DNA from: Amycolatopsis lexingtonensis
GTDB lineage: Bacteria; Actinomycetota; Actinomycetes; Mycobacteriales; Pseudonocardiaceae
Length of the DNA stretch: 64,000 bases
NCBI RefSeq assembly: GCF_014873755.1
Contig: NZ_JADBEG010000001.1
Span: 5,439,501-5,503,500, forward strand
Direction: 5' to 3'
Below the pieces are notes generated by a model that was given only the letters and a program-made list of their open reading frames with translations, made no database searches and had not been told where the DNA came from. Positions 54,303 through 63,268 of this stretch are shown here, piece by piece. Within the stretch, counting starts at the first letter, position 1, and each line of letters opens with the position of its first letter. The position numbers and the translations under genes were made by a program.

Positions 54303-55004
54303 GTGGGACAGCATAGCGGTATCGGAGTACTGGACAAAGCAGTGGCCGTGCTGCAGGCGGTCGCGGACGACCCCTGCGGCCTGGCGGAACTGTGCACGCG
54401 GACCGGTCTGCCGCGCGCCACCGCGCACCGGCTCGCGGTCGGGCTCGAGGTGCACCGGTTGCTGCGCCGCGGTCCGGACGGGCGCTGGCGCCCCGGTACC
54501 GCACTGGCCGAACTGGCGGGCGGCTCGACGGACCCCCTGCTCGACGCGGCGGGCGTGGTGCTGCCGAAGCTGCGGGACGTCACCGGCGAAAGCGTGCAGC
54601 TCTACCGGCGTGACGGCGTCCAGCGCGTGTGCGTCGCGACGGCCGAGCCGCCGAGCGGCCTGCGCGACACCGTCCCGATCGGGTCGCGCCTGCCGATGAC
54701 GGCCGGCTCGGGCGCGAAGGTCCTCGCGGCCTGGGCCGACCCGCACACGCAGCGCACGATCCTGGCCGACGCGGTCTTCGGCGAGCGCACGCTCCTGGAG
54801 GTGCGGCGGCGCGGGTGGGCCCAGAGCGTGGCCGAGCGCGAACCCGGCGTGGCCAGCATTTCGGCGCCGGTGCGCGATTCGGCGGGCACGGTCGTGGCCG
54901 CGGTGTCGGTGTCCGGCCCGATCGAGCGCATCGGCCGCAAGCCCGGCGCCCGCTGGGCGGCGGACCTCCTCGCGGCGGCGGACGCGTTGCAGGAACGGCT
55001 TTAG
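54303..55004 (+). CDS. ndgR: IclR-family regulator of leucine genes (NdgR-like)
   Basis: This 233-residue protein starts at GTG 54303. The N-terminal winged helix (about 5-65, [20 protein letters not shown]) is followed by the IclR effector domain ([45 protein letters not shown]). In Streptomyces and Mycobacterium the orthologue next to leuCD (NdgR) controls leucine and other amino-acid genes. It is divergent from leuC; the 143-bp gap holds TCCC/GGGA inverted segments (about 54274-54287) that may be its binding site. The name is by position and family. Confidence 0.88.
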   Translation: MGQHSGIGVLDKAVAVLQAVADDPCGLAELCTRTGLPRATAHRLAVGLEVHRLLRRGPDGRWRPGTALAELAGGSTDPLLDAAGVVLPKLRDVTGESVQLYRRDGVQRVCVATAEPPSGLRDTVPIGSRLPMTAGSGAKVLAAWADPHTQRTILADAVFGERTLLEVRRRGWAQSVAEREPGVASISAPVRDSAGTVVAAVSVSGPIERIGRKPGARWAADLLAAADALQERL

Positions 55005-55154
55005 CAATCGCGCCGGTGCCCCGGCTTGACCGGTTTCGACCGCTGTCGTGCTCGTGTTGTCGTGGTGGACCGTTCGGGGGAACCTCGCGGAATCCGCGTA
55101 TTCGGTGACGGCGGTCACGTCTCCTTCAAGACAGCTCCACGGAGGGGGACCACG

Positions 55155-55400
55155 ATGTTGAACAGACGGGCATTGGCGATGTTGCGGGCGGTCGGCGCCG
55201 GCCGCGCGGAACTGACCTGCAGCTGCGAACCGGACCTGCGGGTCGACGGCCTGCCGTGCTGCGACCAGGCGACCGCGCACGAGCTGGCGCGGGCGGGTCT
55301 GATCCGGCCGGCACGGGTCGTCGCCGTCGGGCAGTGGACGCGGGCGGAGCTCACCGACGACGGGCAGCGGGCGCTGGGCGGGACTCTCGCCGCGGCCTGA
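55155..55400 (+). CDS. Small protein of unknown function, Cys-rich centre
   Basis: This 81-residue protein starts at ATG 55155 behind ggaggggg. A basic N-terminus (LNRRALAMLRAVGAGRAE) is followed by CSCEPDLRVDGLPCCDQ, with four Cys that could bind metal or form disulfides. The rest (ELARAGLIRPARVVA; WTRAELTDDGQRAL) resembles a winged-helix fragment. Codon use and the ribosome site support it as a gene; no function can be assigned. The next gene is a lipoprotein 57 bases downstream. Confidence 0.65.
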   Translation: MLNRRALAMLRAVGAGRAELTCSCEPDLRVDGLPCCDQATAHELARAGLIRPARVVAVGQWTRAELTDDGQRALGGTLAAA

Positions 55401-55457
55401 AGCAACCGTCCGGCAGGCTCGCGCGTGTACCCGCCGAGGACACCGCGAGGGGGACCC

Positions 55458-56036
55458 ATGAAATTCGCTCCGGGGCTGCTCGGCGCCTGCCTGCTGCTGA
55501 CCGCGTGCTCCGGCGCGCCCCCGGCGGCGCCGCCGACCGTGACCGTGACGGCACCCGCGACGCCGTCGGCGCCCGCCACCGCCGACCCGGCCGTGCTCGG
55601 CTGGATGGACGGATTCTGCGCCGTGATCCACGGCTACCGCGAACGCACCAACGACGAAGCGGGGGCGCCGAAGCCCGATCCGGGCTCGGTGGCCGAAGCG
55701 CAGCAGGTGCTGAGCGCGACCCTGGGCGGCATCGCGGCCCGCACCGGCGAGGTGGTCGACAAGCTGACGGCCCTGCCGCCGGCCCCGGTCCCGGTCGCCG
55801 AGAAGGTCCGGCAGGCATTCGTGACCAAGTACACGACGGCCCGCGACCGCGCGGCGGAGGCGAAGAAGGCCCTGGACGCCGCCAAACCGGGCGACGGCGC
55901 CTCCCAGGGGCCGGCCGCGGACGCTGTGAAGCAGGCACAACAGGACATCGACGGTACTTACGACCCGGTCGCGCCGATGGCGGAATCGCCGGAGCTGATG
56001 ATGGCCGCGGCGACGGCGCCGGGCTGCAAGGGCTGA
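55458..56036 (+). CDS. Lipoprotein of unknown function
   Basis: This 192-residue protein starts at ATG 55458 behind gaggggg. The lipobox LLTAC places the lipidated Cys at about residue 16. A Pro/Thr/Ala linker follows, then a mostly helical domain (WMDGFCAVIHGYRERTN; KVRQAFVTKYTTARDRAAEA) and a terminal PGCKG; the two Cys may pair. There is no catalytic motif. Confidence 0.75.
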   Translation: MKFAPGLLGACLLLTACSGAPPAAPPTVTVTAPATPSAPATADPAVLGWMDGFCAVIHGYRERTNDEAGAPKPDPGSVAEAQQVLSATLGGIAARTGEVVDKLTALPPAPVPVAEKVRQAFVTKYTTARDRAAEAKKALDAAKPGDGASQGPAADAVKQAQQDIDGTYDPVAPMAESPELMMAAATAPGCKG

Positions 56037-56096
56037 CGCGCGCCGCGACCGAGTGCCGCAGCCCGGCCAGGCACCCGCCGCCTCATCTCGCCCAAC

Positions 56097-56149
56097 GTCT
56101 TGAATGACTCATTCAGGTCCTCGGAGGTCCTGAATGACTCATTCAAGAC
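56097..56149. repeat. 53-bp nested palindrome (family A, copy 4)
   Basis: Same 21-bp arms but with C at the variable base in both, so one mismatch in the outer stem; each arm can still fold alone. It lies between convergent genes (ends 56036 and 56169), a terminator-like position. Confidence 0.88.
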
Positions 56150-56168
56150 GTGCGGTGAGGAAGCCGCC

Positions 56169-58220
56169 TCACCGCACCAGGGACGCCCGCAGCGGCAAGG
56201 ACCGCGAAGAGTCACCGACCGACACCGTGAACCCGCCGCGCACCGGCTGCCACGCGTGCCCGGCCGTGTCCCACACCGAAAAGTCGCGCGCGTCCAGCCG
56301 GATCGTCACCCGCCGGGACTCCCCCGGCGCCAGCGAGACCCGCGAGAACCCCTTCAGCTGCCGAGGCGGTTCCCCGGCCGCCGCCGGGAAGCCCAGGTAC
56401 AACTGGGCCACCTCGGCACCGGCCCGCCGCCCGGTGTTGCGGATCGTGAACGTCGCCGTCGCGCCGTCACCCGTGTTCCGCACCGACAGACCCGAGAACG
56501 CGAACGTCGTGTACGACAGGCCGTACCCGAACGGGAACAGCGGCGCCCGGCCCTGCGCGTCGAACCACCGGTACCCGACCTGCAGCCCCTCCGAATAAGT
56601 CGCGACCCCGTCCACCCCCGGGAACTGCGAAACCGTGTTCGCCGGGGTGTCCGCGTCCGCCGCCGGGAACGTGATCGGCAGCTTCGCCGACGGGTTGACG
56701 TCGCCGAACAGCACGCTCGCCACCGCCGCGCCGTCCTGCTGGCCGGGGTACCACGCCTGCAGGATCGCGGGCACCGAAGCCGCCCACGGCATCAGGACCG
56801 GGCCACCGCTCTTCACCACGACCACCGTGTGCGGGTTCGCCGCGGCGACGGCGGCCACCAGCGCGTCCTGGTCGCCCTCCAGCGCCAGGCTCGGCCGGTC
56901 CTTGCCCTCGGTCTCGTTGTCGCCGACCATCACGACGCTGACGTCCGCGGTGCCCGCCAGCGCGGCCGCCCGCGCGACGTCGCTGCCGTCATCGAGCGTC
57001 ACCGCCGCACCCGGTACACGCTGCTGGAGGCCGGGTAATGGGTCCACTGTGGACGTCGGGATGACGGCCGAGCTGCCGCCGCCCCCGGTCTTGGCCCGGG
57101 TGGCGAACGGGCCGATGAGCGCGATCGACTTCACCGAAGGATCCAGCGGGAGCTGGGCGTGCTCATTGCGGAGCAGCACCATGCCGCGTTCGGCGAACTC
57201 CTTCGCGGCGGCGTCGTGCCGGTCGGTCGGCAGCGGCGAGAGCACCGGCGGGTGGTCGAACTGCCCGAAGGCGAACATCGTGCGGAACCGCGGCAGGAGC
57301 AGCTCGTCCACGCGCTGTTCGGTGACCTGCCCGGCGAGCACGGCCTGCTTCAGCTTGTCGCCGTACCAGGTGCCGTCGATCATCTCGAGGTTCATGCCCG
57401 CGGCCGCCGACCCGATCGTGCTGTGCGCGGCGCCCCAGTCCGACTGGACGAAGCCCTCGAAACCCCAGTCATCGCGCAGCTTGCCCTGCAGCAACGCCGG
57501 GTTCTCGCACATGAAGACGCCGTTGATCTTCGGGAACGCGCACATCACCGAGCCGGCGCGGCCTTCGACGACCGCCTGCTCGAAGTGCGGCAGGTAGATC
57601 TCGTTGAGCGTGCGCTCGTCGATGTGCTCGTCGATGCTGAAGCGCTGGGTCTCCTGGTTGTTCGCCGCGTAGTGCTTGACCTCGGCGATGGTGCCGTTCT
57701 CCTGGATGCCGCGGATGTCGGCGGCGGCCAGCGCGCCGGCGAGCACCGGGTCCTCCCCCGTGCCTTCGAACGTCCGGCCGTTGCGCGGGACGCGGGCGAT
57801 GTTGATGTCCGGCGCCTCGGACACGTTGTGCGCGAGCGCGCGGGTTTCGGCGCCGATCAGCCGGCCGTAGCGGCGTGCGACGCCGGTGTCGAACGTCGAC
57901 GCCAGCGCCATCGTGGCCGGCAGCGCGGTCGCCGGTTTCTGCGGTTTGTCGTCGGCCGGGCCCATGCCCGCCGGGCCGTTGGCGATGCGGAAGCCGGGCA
58001 CGCCCAGACGCGGGATCGGCGGCACGAACCGCTGGTGCTCCGCGTCCGGCTGCAGGTGCAGCTGGGAGATCTTCTCGTCGAGGGTCATCGCCGCGATCAG
58101 CTCGGCGGCCCGGCGATCCGGTGCCTGCCGGGCATCGCGCCAAGGCTGCGTATCGGCCGCCGCCGGCGTCGCCAGCGACAAACCCAGGACCACCGCGAGA
58201 ACGAGCCGTCCGGTGCGCAT
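56169..58220 (-). CDS. Secreted GH3 beta-glucosidase-type enzyme
   Basis: This protein has 683 residues from ATG 58220; the signal peptide is LVLAVVLGLSLATPAAA. The N-terminal TIM barrel contains PDINIARVPRNGRTFEGTGE (substrate loop), KHYAANNQETQR and the nucleophile Asp in GFVQSDWGA. The alpha/beta sandwich (about 330-540) and C-terminal fibronectin-III-like domain (about 590-683, GAEVAQLYLGFP) complete the family plan. It should cleave beta-linked glucose or related sugars outside the cell. The acid/base Glu is not certain by eye. Confidence 0.92.
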   Translation of the reverse strand: MRTGRLVLAVVLGLSLATPAAADTQPWRDARQAPDRRAAELIAAMTLDEKISQLHLQPDAEHQRFVPPIPRLGVPGFRIANGPAGMGPADDKPQKPATALPATMALASTFDTGVARRYGRLIGAETRALAHNVSEAPDINIARVPRNGRTFEGTGEDPVLAGALAAADIRGIQENGTIAEVKHYAANNQETQRFSIDEHIDERTLNEIYLPHFEQAVVEGRAGSVMCAFPKINGVFMCENPALLQGKLRDDWGFEGFVQSDWGAAHSTIGSAAAGMNLEMIDGTWYGDKLKQAVLAGQVTEQRVDELLLPRFRTMFAFGQFDHPPVLSPLPTDRHDAAAKEFAERGMVLLRNEHAQLPLDPSVKSIALIGPFATRAKTGGGGSSAVIPTSTVDPLPGLQQRVPGAAVTLDDGSDVARAAALAGTADVSVVMVGDNETEGKDRPSLALEGDQDALVAAVAAANPHTVVVVKSGGPVLMPWAASVPAILQAWYPGQQDGAAVASVLFGDVNPSAKLPITFPAADADTPANTVSQFPGVDGVATYSEGLQVGYRWFDAQGRAPLFPFGYGLSYTTFAFSGLSVRNTGDGATATFTIRNTGRRAGAEVAQLYLGFPAAAGEPPRQLKGFSRVSLAPGESRRVTIRLDARDFSVWDTAGHAWQPVRGGFTVSVGDSSRSLPLRASLVR

Positions 58221-58350
58221 CGGCCAAGCTAACCCCATACGTGACCGGGAAACACAGCCACGACGATGTTCACGTACATGAAATTTCCGGCGGACTCAAC
58301 CGTTTCCCCGGCTCAAGCGTGGGAGGAGCACGAAGGAGAGGGGACGAACC

Positions 58351-58836
58351 ATGGTCAAGAAAACCCTGATCGGCCTAATGGCGGCGAGCGCGGCGACGGT
58401 CGCGCTCGCGGCCCCGGCGAGCGCGTCCGACGTCGGCTGGGGACTGACCCAGCAGGTGGAGCCGGGCGGCCGGGTCGACGCGGAAACCCACGCGGCGCTG
58501 GGCGGCTGCTCGCCGAAGACCGCGGTCACGTCGAAGGGATTCGCCGCGCCGCTGGTGTTCACCGAGGGCGGCAACTGGGGCCGCGCCGGCGGCCACACCA
58601 CGGCGATCATGACGCCGGGCAAGTACACCGCGCAGTTCACCTGCTCGGACGGGCGCGTGGCCACCGGCAGCTTCACCATCCTCGGCACGCCGCCGCCGAG
58701 CAGCTCGGCGCACCCGAAACCGCCCACGACGAAGCCGAAGCCGCCGGCGACGTCGAAGGCCCCCAAGCCGGCGAAGCCGCAGGTCGCGGTCAAGCCGGCC
58801 GGTGCACCGCAGACGGGGGACGGCTCGCTGAGCTGA
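58351..58836 (+). CDS. Secreted protein with a truncated sorting-signal-like end
   Basis: This 161-residue protein starts at ATG 58351. The signal peptide (LIGLMAASAATVALAAPASA) is followed by a domain of about 85 residues with two Cys (ALGGCSPKTA, QFTCSDGR), perhaps one disulfide, and a Pro/Lys/Thr/Ala-rich stalk. It ends PAGAPQTGDGSLS. PQTGDG is the usual core of a sortase signal in actinobacteria, but the membrane helix and positive tail that should follow are absent. Either anchoring has been lost or the end is a remnant. Confidence 0.75.
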   Translation: MVKKTLIGLMAASAATVALAAPASASDVGWGLTQQVEPGGRVDAETHAALGGCSPKTAVTSKGFAAPLVFTEGGNWGRAGGHTTAIMTPGKYTAQFTCSDGRVATGSFTILGTPPPSSSAHPKPPTTKPKPPATSKAPKPAKPQVAVKPAGAPQTGDGSLS

Positions 58837-58851
58837 TCCCCACCCCGGACA

Positions 58852-58890
58852 CCCCGGGCGGCGCGTGCTCCCCAGGCCCGCCGCCCGGGG
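58852..58890. terminator. Bidirectional hairpin terminator
   Basis: CCCCGGGCGGCG and CGCCGCCCGGGG form a perfect 12-bp stem with a 15-base loop between the convergent genes ending at 58836 and 58898. Confidence 0.75.
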
Positions 58891-58897
58891 CCCGGCG

Positions 58898-59869
58898 TCA
58901 ACGGACCGCGGCCAGCCGCAACGCCCGGTACACGAACTGCTGGTCCCCCAGCCGGTGCCGCAGGTCGCGCTCCAGCCCCGCGATCGGGTACAGGTTCTGC
59001 GGCGCCCGCGAATCCTTGTAAGCCACCGAAGCGAACCGTCCCAGCACCGCCTGCGTGAGGTTCGCCAGCCCGGCCACCTCGGCGCGCCCGAGGTGCGGCG
59101 CCGCCTCCACCCGCACGACCCCGGACCACGGCGGCCCGCCCACCGACGGCAGGCGCAGGTACCAGGAGTGCCGGACCCAGGTGGTCCCCATCAGGAACAC
59201 CGGCGTGCGCTGGTGCGGCCCGAGCGCGCCGACCATCGCGTTGAGCTCGCCGGGCAGGTACGTCGTCTGGTGGCTCTTGATGAACCCGACCGCCCGCTCG
59301 AGGTGCGCGCGCCCGCGCAGCGGACCGTCCACGACCAGCAGGTCGCCGCGCACGTGGCTCGCCGTGCGCGCCCGGACCGCCGTCTCCTCCTCGACCAGCG
59401 CCAGCTGTTCCTGCAACGCCGAGGACAGCACCACCGGCAGCGGCTTGTCGTCCTTGGCCGCCGCGCGGTGGGCCGTGTAGAGGCCGGCCGGGGTCGCGAT
59501 GTCGTCGGCCTGCGGGGCCACCGTGAACAGCCCGCGCCGGACGTCGGTGCCGACGACGTGCGCCTGCCCCTCGCAGCAGCACACCACGCCGGCCGCGTAG
59601 GAGGCGCAGATCCCGATCGACGCCGAGTTCGTGCCCGCCGGGTCGTCGATCCAGACGCGCGCGTCGATCCGCCGGACGCCGTCGACGAACAGCACGGCTT
59701 CGGGCGGTGTCACCGGCGAAGGGTCGATCGGCGCCCACTCGTCTTCCGGGACTTCGACGTCGAGCTCGACCTCGGCCTGGGAGCGGCCCAGTTCCTCGGC
59801 CTCCATCGAGCTGCCGTAGCCCGGGTCCCAGGTGTCGATGCTGAAGTTCATGCCTGCCACGGCGGTCAT
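58898..59869 (-). CDS. NurA-like nuclease-domain protein
   Basis: This 323-residue protein starts at ATG 59869, overlapping the sbcC stop (ATGA). NurA-like features by eye: LFVDGVRRIDARVW (an Asp in the first strand as in the nuclease), an internal helix VEEETAVRARTASH, LLVVDGPLRG, GFIKSHQTTYLPGEL and a C-terminal APQNLYPIAGLERDLRHRLG. In archaea NurA works with HerA and the Mre11-Rad50 pair in DNA end resection; here it follows the bacterial equivalents sbcD and sbcC. The assignment is from pattern and context; a search is needed to confirm it. Confidence 0.65.
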   Translation of the reverse strand: MTAVAGMNFSIDTWDPGYGSSMEAEELGRSQAEVELDVEVPEDEWAPIDPSPVTPPEAVLFVDGVRRIDARVWIDDPAGTNSASIGICASYAAGVVCCCEGQAHVVGTDVRRGLFTVAPQADDIATPAGLYTAHRAAAKDDKPLPVVLSSALQEQLALVEEETAVRARTASHVRGDLLVVDGPLRGRAHLERAVGFIKSHQTTYLPGELNAMVGALGPHQRTPVFLMGTTWVRHSWYLRLPSVGGPPWSGVVRVEAAPHLGRAEVAGLANLTQAVLGRFASVAYKDSRAPQNLYPIAGLERDLRHRLGDQQFVYRALRLAAVR

Positions 59870-62800
59870 GCGCCCTCCCTGCCGATGTGCGAGCCGGAAC
59901 CGTCGCGGGTGACCAGGAACCGCACCGGGACGCGCTCGGCCAGCGCGGGCACGTGCGTGATCACCCCGACCATCCGGGAGCCGGTGGCGGCGAGGTTCTC
60001 CAGCGTGGACGCCACGACGTCGAGGGTGGCTTCGTCCAGCGTCCCGAAGCCTTCGTCGAGGAAGATGGACTCGAGCCGGGTCGCGCCCTCCGCGGCCATC
60101 GCGCCGAGCTGGGACGACAACGCCAGCGCCAGCGAAAGCGACGCCTGGAACGTCTCCCCGCCGGACAGCGTCTTGACCGGGCGCCGGGCGTCGGCCTCGT
60201 TGTGGTCCACCACCAGGAAGTCGCCCTTGTCGTGGGTGAGCTCGAACTGGCCGCCGGAGAGTTCGAGCAGCGACGCCGACGCCTCGGCGACCAGCGTGTC
60301 GAGCGCACCGGCGATGAGCCAGCGCGGGAACTTGTCCGAGCGCAGCAGATCCGCGAGCAGCCGCGCGACCTGCGCGTCGGACTCGGCGGCCGCGATGTCG
60401 CCCTGCAGCCCGGCCACGTGCGCCACGCGCCGCTTCATTTCCGTGTGGTCGGCTTCGGCGCGGGCGCGGGCGGTCGCGAGGGCCACCGGGGCCCGGTCCC
60501 GCACCGATCCTTCCGGCAGCGGGACTTCGAGCGCGGTGATGTCGTCGGCGACCGCGCGTTCGGCCGCCCGCAACGCTTCGGCGGCTTCGTCCTCGGCTTT
60601 TCCGGCGGCGGCCAGCCGGGTGCGGTGCTCGGCCGCCTGCCCGGCTGCCCAGTCCGTGAGCGCGGTCCAGGCGCCGAGGAGGCTTTCGCCGTCGATCGGC
60701 GGCGCACCCAGACCGACGAGGGGATCGCGTGCGCGGGACAGCCGCTGCCGTTCCGCCGCCACCTGCTCGGCGACGCGGGCCTGGGCTTCCGCCGCTTGTT
60801 TCGCGGCCGCGCGGGCGGTCCGCAGGCCGGCGTCGGCGGCTTTCGCGGCTCGTTCCAGTTCGGCGACCCGCGCGAGCTGCTCGGTGACGGCTTCGGCCGA
60901 CGGCGCGTCCTTCAGCGTTTCGACCAGTTCACCGTGCCGGCGCCGGGTCGTGGTCAGCGTGGTGCTCGCCGACTGTTCGGCCAGTGCCGCTTCTTCCGCT
61001 TGCTTCCGGCGCTGCTCGGCGGTCCGTTCCGCGGAGGCGAGGTCGTCCGCCGCGACGACGGCTTCCTTGCCCGCGGCTTCGGCGGCCGCTTCGAGCGCGG
61101 CCAGCGCGGTCCGCCGTTCCTCGAGCGCCGACGCCGCCCACGACGTCAGCAGCCGCCAGCCCGCCGGGACGTCGCCGGTGTCGACGGCGGGCGCGCCCAG
61201 TTCCACCAGCGGATCGCGGGCCGCGCGCAGGGCTTCCTTGGCCGCGGCGAACGACTTCTCGACGACCTCCGCTTCGCGCTGCGCGGCCGCGCGGTCGGTG
61301 CGGGCCGCCGCCAGTTCCTTGTCGGCGGCGTTCGCGGCCTCGGCGACGCGGGTGCGGGCGTCGATCGTCTTCGACAGCCACTCCCCCCGCTCGCGCACGG
61401 CCGTGACGAGGTCCGCGTAGTCCTGCTCGGAAAACGCCGCTTCGACCGGGCGGCGCAGAACCACCGACTCGGGTGGTCCGGCCACTTCCGCGAGCACCAC
61501 GCGCAGTTCTTCCGCCTGCGCGGCCGCCGTCGCGGCCGAGTCGGCGTCGCGGTCCACGGCCCGCTCCAGCTTGCGCAGCGCGGACTCCGCGGTCGCGCGG
61601 CCGGCTTCCGCCCGCTCGAGGCGTTCGCGCGCCTCGGCCAGGTGGGCGTGCCCGCCGGCGTCGGGCAGGGTCGCGACTTCCTGCTCGCACACCGGGCACG
61701 GGTGCCCGACGGCGAGCCCGGCCCGCAGGCCCAGCGCCTGCCCGGCCCGTTCGGCTTCGGTGACCGCAGCCTTCGCCGCGGTGACTTCGGCGTCGGCGTG
61801 GGCGAAGGCGCTCCGCGCCGCCTCGAGTTCCGTGCGGCGCGCGGCCTGCTCGGGCGCGGCCTTCCGCTGGGCTTCGGCCACCGCGTAGAGCGTCCGGGCG
61901 TCGGAACGCGCGGCGGCGAGCGGGGCGACGTCGGGCCGTGCGGCCAGCGCCGCGCGGGCTTCGGCGTCGGCGGCCTCGGCGGCACGCAGGCGGGCATCGG
62001 CTTCGGCGGTGCGCTTCGCCACCCGCGCCGCCTCTTCCGACAGGTCCCCGAGATCCGCCGGCGGCCGCACCCCGGCCAGCCGGTCGCGTTCCCGGCGTGC
62101 GACGTCGGCCCGCGCGGCCGCGTCTTCGGCGGCCCGCGCGGTGGTGTCCCGGGTCTTGCGGGCCGTCTCGACCGCCGCCACGGCTTCGGCGACCGCCGCC
62201 GACGCGGCCGTCTTCGCCTCCGTCGCCGCTTTCGCCGCTTCTTCCAGGCCCGGGAGCGCCTTCTCGGCTTCGGCGAGTTCCGTGCGCGCGGCGCGGATCC
62301 GCTCCAGCCCGCTCCGGTCGGGTGCGGCGGCCAGCGCGGCACGGGCCGCTTCGTCCGCCGCCTCGCCGGTTTCCAGCCCGGCCTGCGCGGCCGTCACGGC
62401 GTCGGCCGCGGCCTGGCGCCGGGATTCGAGGTCTTCGACGCCGTCCGGGCGTTCCAGCGCGTCGAGGACGCCGAGTTCCTTGGTCAGCGTGGCGACGCGT
62501 TGCCGGGCTTCGTCGTGCGCGCGGGTCGCGTCGTTCAGCCCCGGCAACGCCGCGGTCACGCGCGCGTCCAGCTCGGCGAGGGCGGTCATCCGCGCGGCGA
62601 GCGCTTCGACGGCTTCCTCGGTCGCGTCGGCGTAGCTGCCGAGCTGTTCGGTCAGGACGGCGGCCCGCAGCTTCTGCTGTTCGGCGGTGACCCCGGCGCG
62701 GCGGCCGATCCGCTCGTAGACCTCCAGGCCCAGCAGCTTGATGAGGATCTTCTGCCGGTCGGCTGCCTTGGCGTGCAGGAACTCGGCGAAGTCGCCCTGC

Positions 62801-63267
62801 GGCAGCGCCACGCAGGTGCAGAAGTGCTTGAACGTCAACCCGAGCAGGCGTTCGACCGCCGGGGTGACCTCGGAGTCCGCGGCGACCGGGTCGGCGTCGT
62901 CCTCCGGGCCGCCGAGCGCGGTGGGGTCGATCAGCCGTTCCAAGCGGACGTTCTTGACGCTGACCGTGGGTTTCTTCCCGCCGCTGCGCCGGACTTCCCG
63001 CACGACGTGGTAGCGCGCGCCGCCCGCGTCGAAGACCAGCCGCACGGTGGCGCGGTTCGCCGTCGGCGCGAGCGCGGGCGAGACCAGGCCTTCGTGGTCC
63101 CAGCGGGCGACGGAGCCGTAGAGGGCGAAGGTGAGCGCGTCGATCACGGTGCTCTTGCCCGCGCCGGTCGGCCCGACGAGCGCGAAGTAGTCCGTGTCCG
63201 CGAAGCTGACTTCGGTCTTCTCGCGGAAGGACGCGAACCCGGTCATCTCCAGCAGCACTGGCCGCAT
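59866..63267 (-). CDS. sbcC: Exonuclease SbcC (Rad50-like ATPase)
   Basis: This 1133-residue SMC-like protein has Walker A GPTGAGKST at 32-40, long coiled-coil arms of Ala/Glu/Arg-rich heptads on both sides of a CPVC zinc hook (Cys524, Cys527), and a C-terminal ABC half with LSGGETFQASLSLALAL (signature) and ESIFLDEGFGTLDE (Walker B). With SbcD it forms the Mre11-Rad50-type nuclease that processes hairpins and DNA ends. ATG 63267 lies one base after the sbcD stop. Coupled to the NurA-like gene downstream. Confidence 0.96.
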   Translation of the reverse strand: MRPVLLEMTGFASFREKTEVSFADTDYFALVGPTGAGKSTVIDALTFALYGSVARWDHEGLVSPALAPTANRATVRLVFDAGGARYHVVREVRRSGGKKPTVSVKNVRLERLIDPTALGGPEDDADPVAADSEVTPAVERLLGLTFKHFCTCVALPQGDFAEFLHAKAADRQKILIKLLGLEVYERIGRRAGVTAEQQKLRAAVLTEQLGSYADATEEAVEALAARMTALAELDARVTAALPGLNDATRAHDEARQRVATLTKELGVLDALERPDGVEDLESRRQAAADAVTAAQAGLETGEAADEAARAALAAAPDRSGLERIRAARTELAEAEKALPGLEEAAKAATEAKTAASAAVAEAVAAVETARKTRDTTARAAEDAAARADVARRERDRLAGVRPPADLGDLSEEAARVAKRTAEADARLRAAEAADAEARAALAARPDVAPLAAARSDARTLYAVAEAQRKAAPEQAARRTELEAARSAFAHADAEVTAAKAAVTEAERAGQALGLRAGLAVGHPCPVCEQEVATLPDAGGHAHLAEARERLERAEAGRATAESALRKLERAVDRDADSAATAAAQAEELRVVLAEVAGPPESVVLRRPVEAAFSEQDYADLVTAVRERGEWLSKTIDARTRVAEAANAADKELAAARTDRAAAQREAEVVEKSFAAAKEALRAARDPLVELGAPAVDTGDVPAGWRLLTSWAASALEERRTALAALEAAAEAAGKEAVVAADDLASAERTAEQRRKQAEEAALAEQSASTTLTTTRRRHGELVETLKDAPSAEAVTEQLARVAELERAAKAADAGLRTARAAAKQAAEAQARVAEQVAAERQRLSRARDPLVGLGAPPIDGESLLGAWTALTDWAAGQAAEHRTRLAAAGKAEDEAAEALRAAERAVADDITALEVPLPEGSVRDRAPVALATARARAEADHTEMKRRVAHVAGLQGDIAAAESDAQVARLLADLLRSDKFPRWLIAGALDTLVAEASASLLELSGGQFELTHDKGDFLVVDHNEADARRPVKTLSGGETFQASLSLALALSSQLGAMAAEGATRLESIFLDEGFGTLDEATLDVVASTLENLAATGSRMVGVITHVPALAERVPVRFLVTRDGSGSHIGREGA

Positions 63268-63268
63268 G

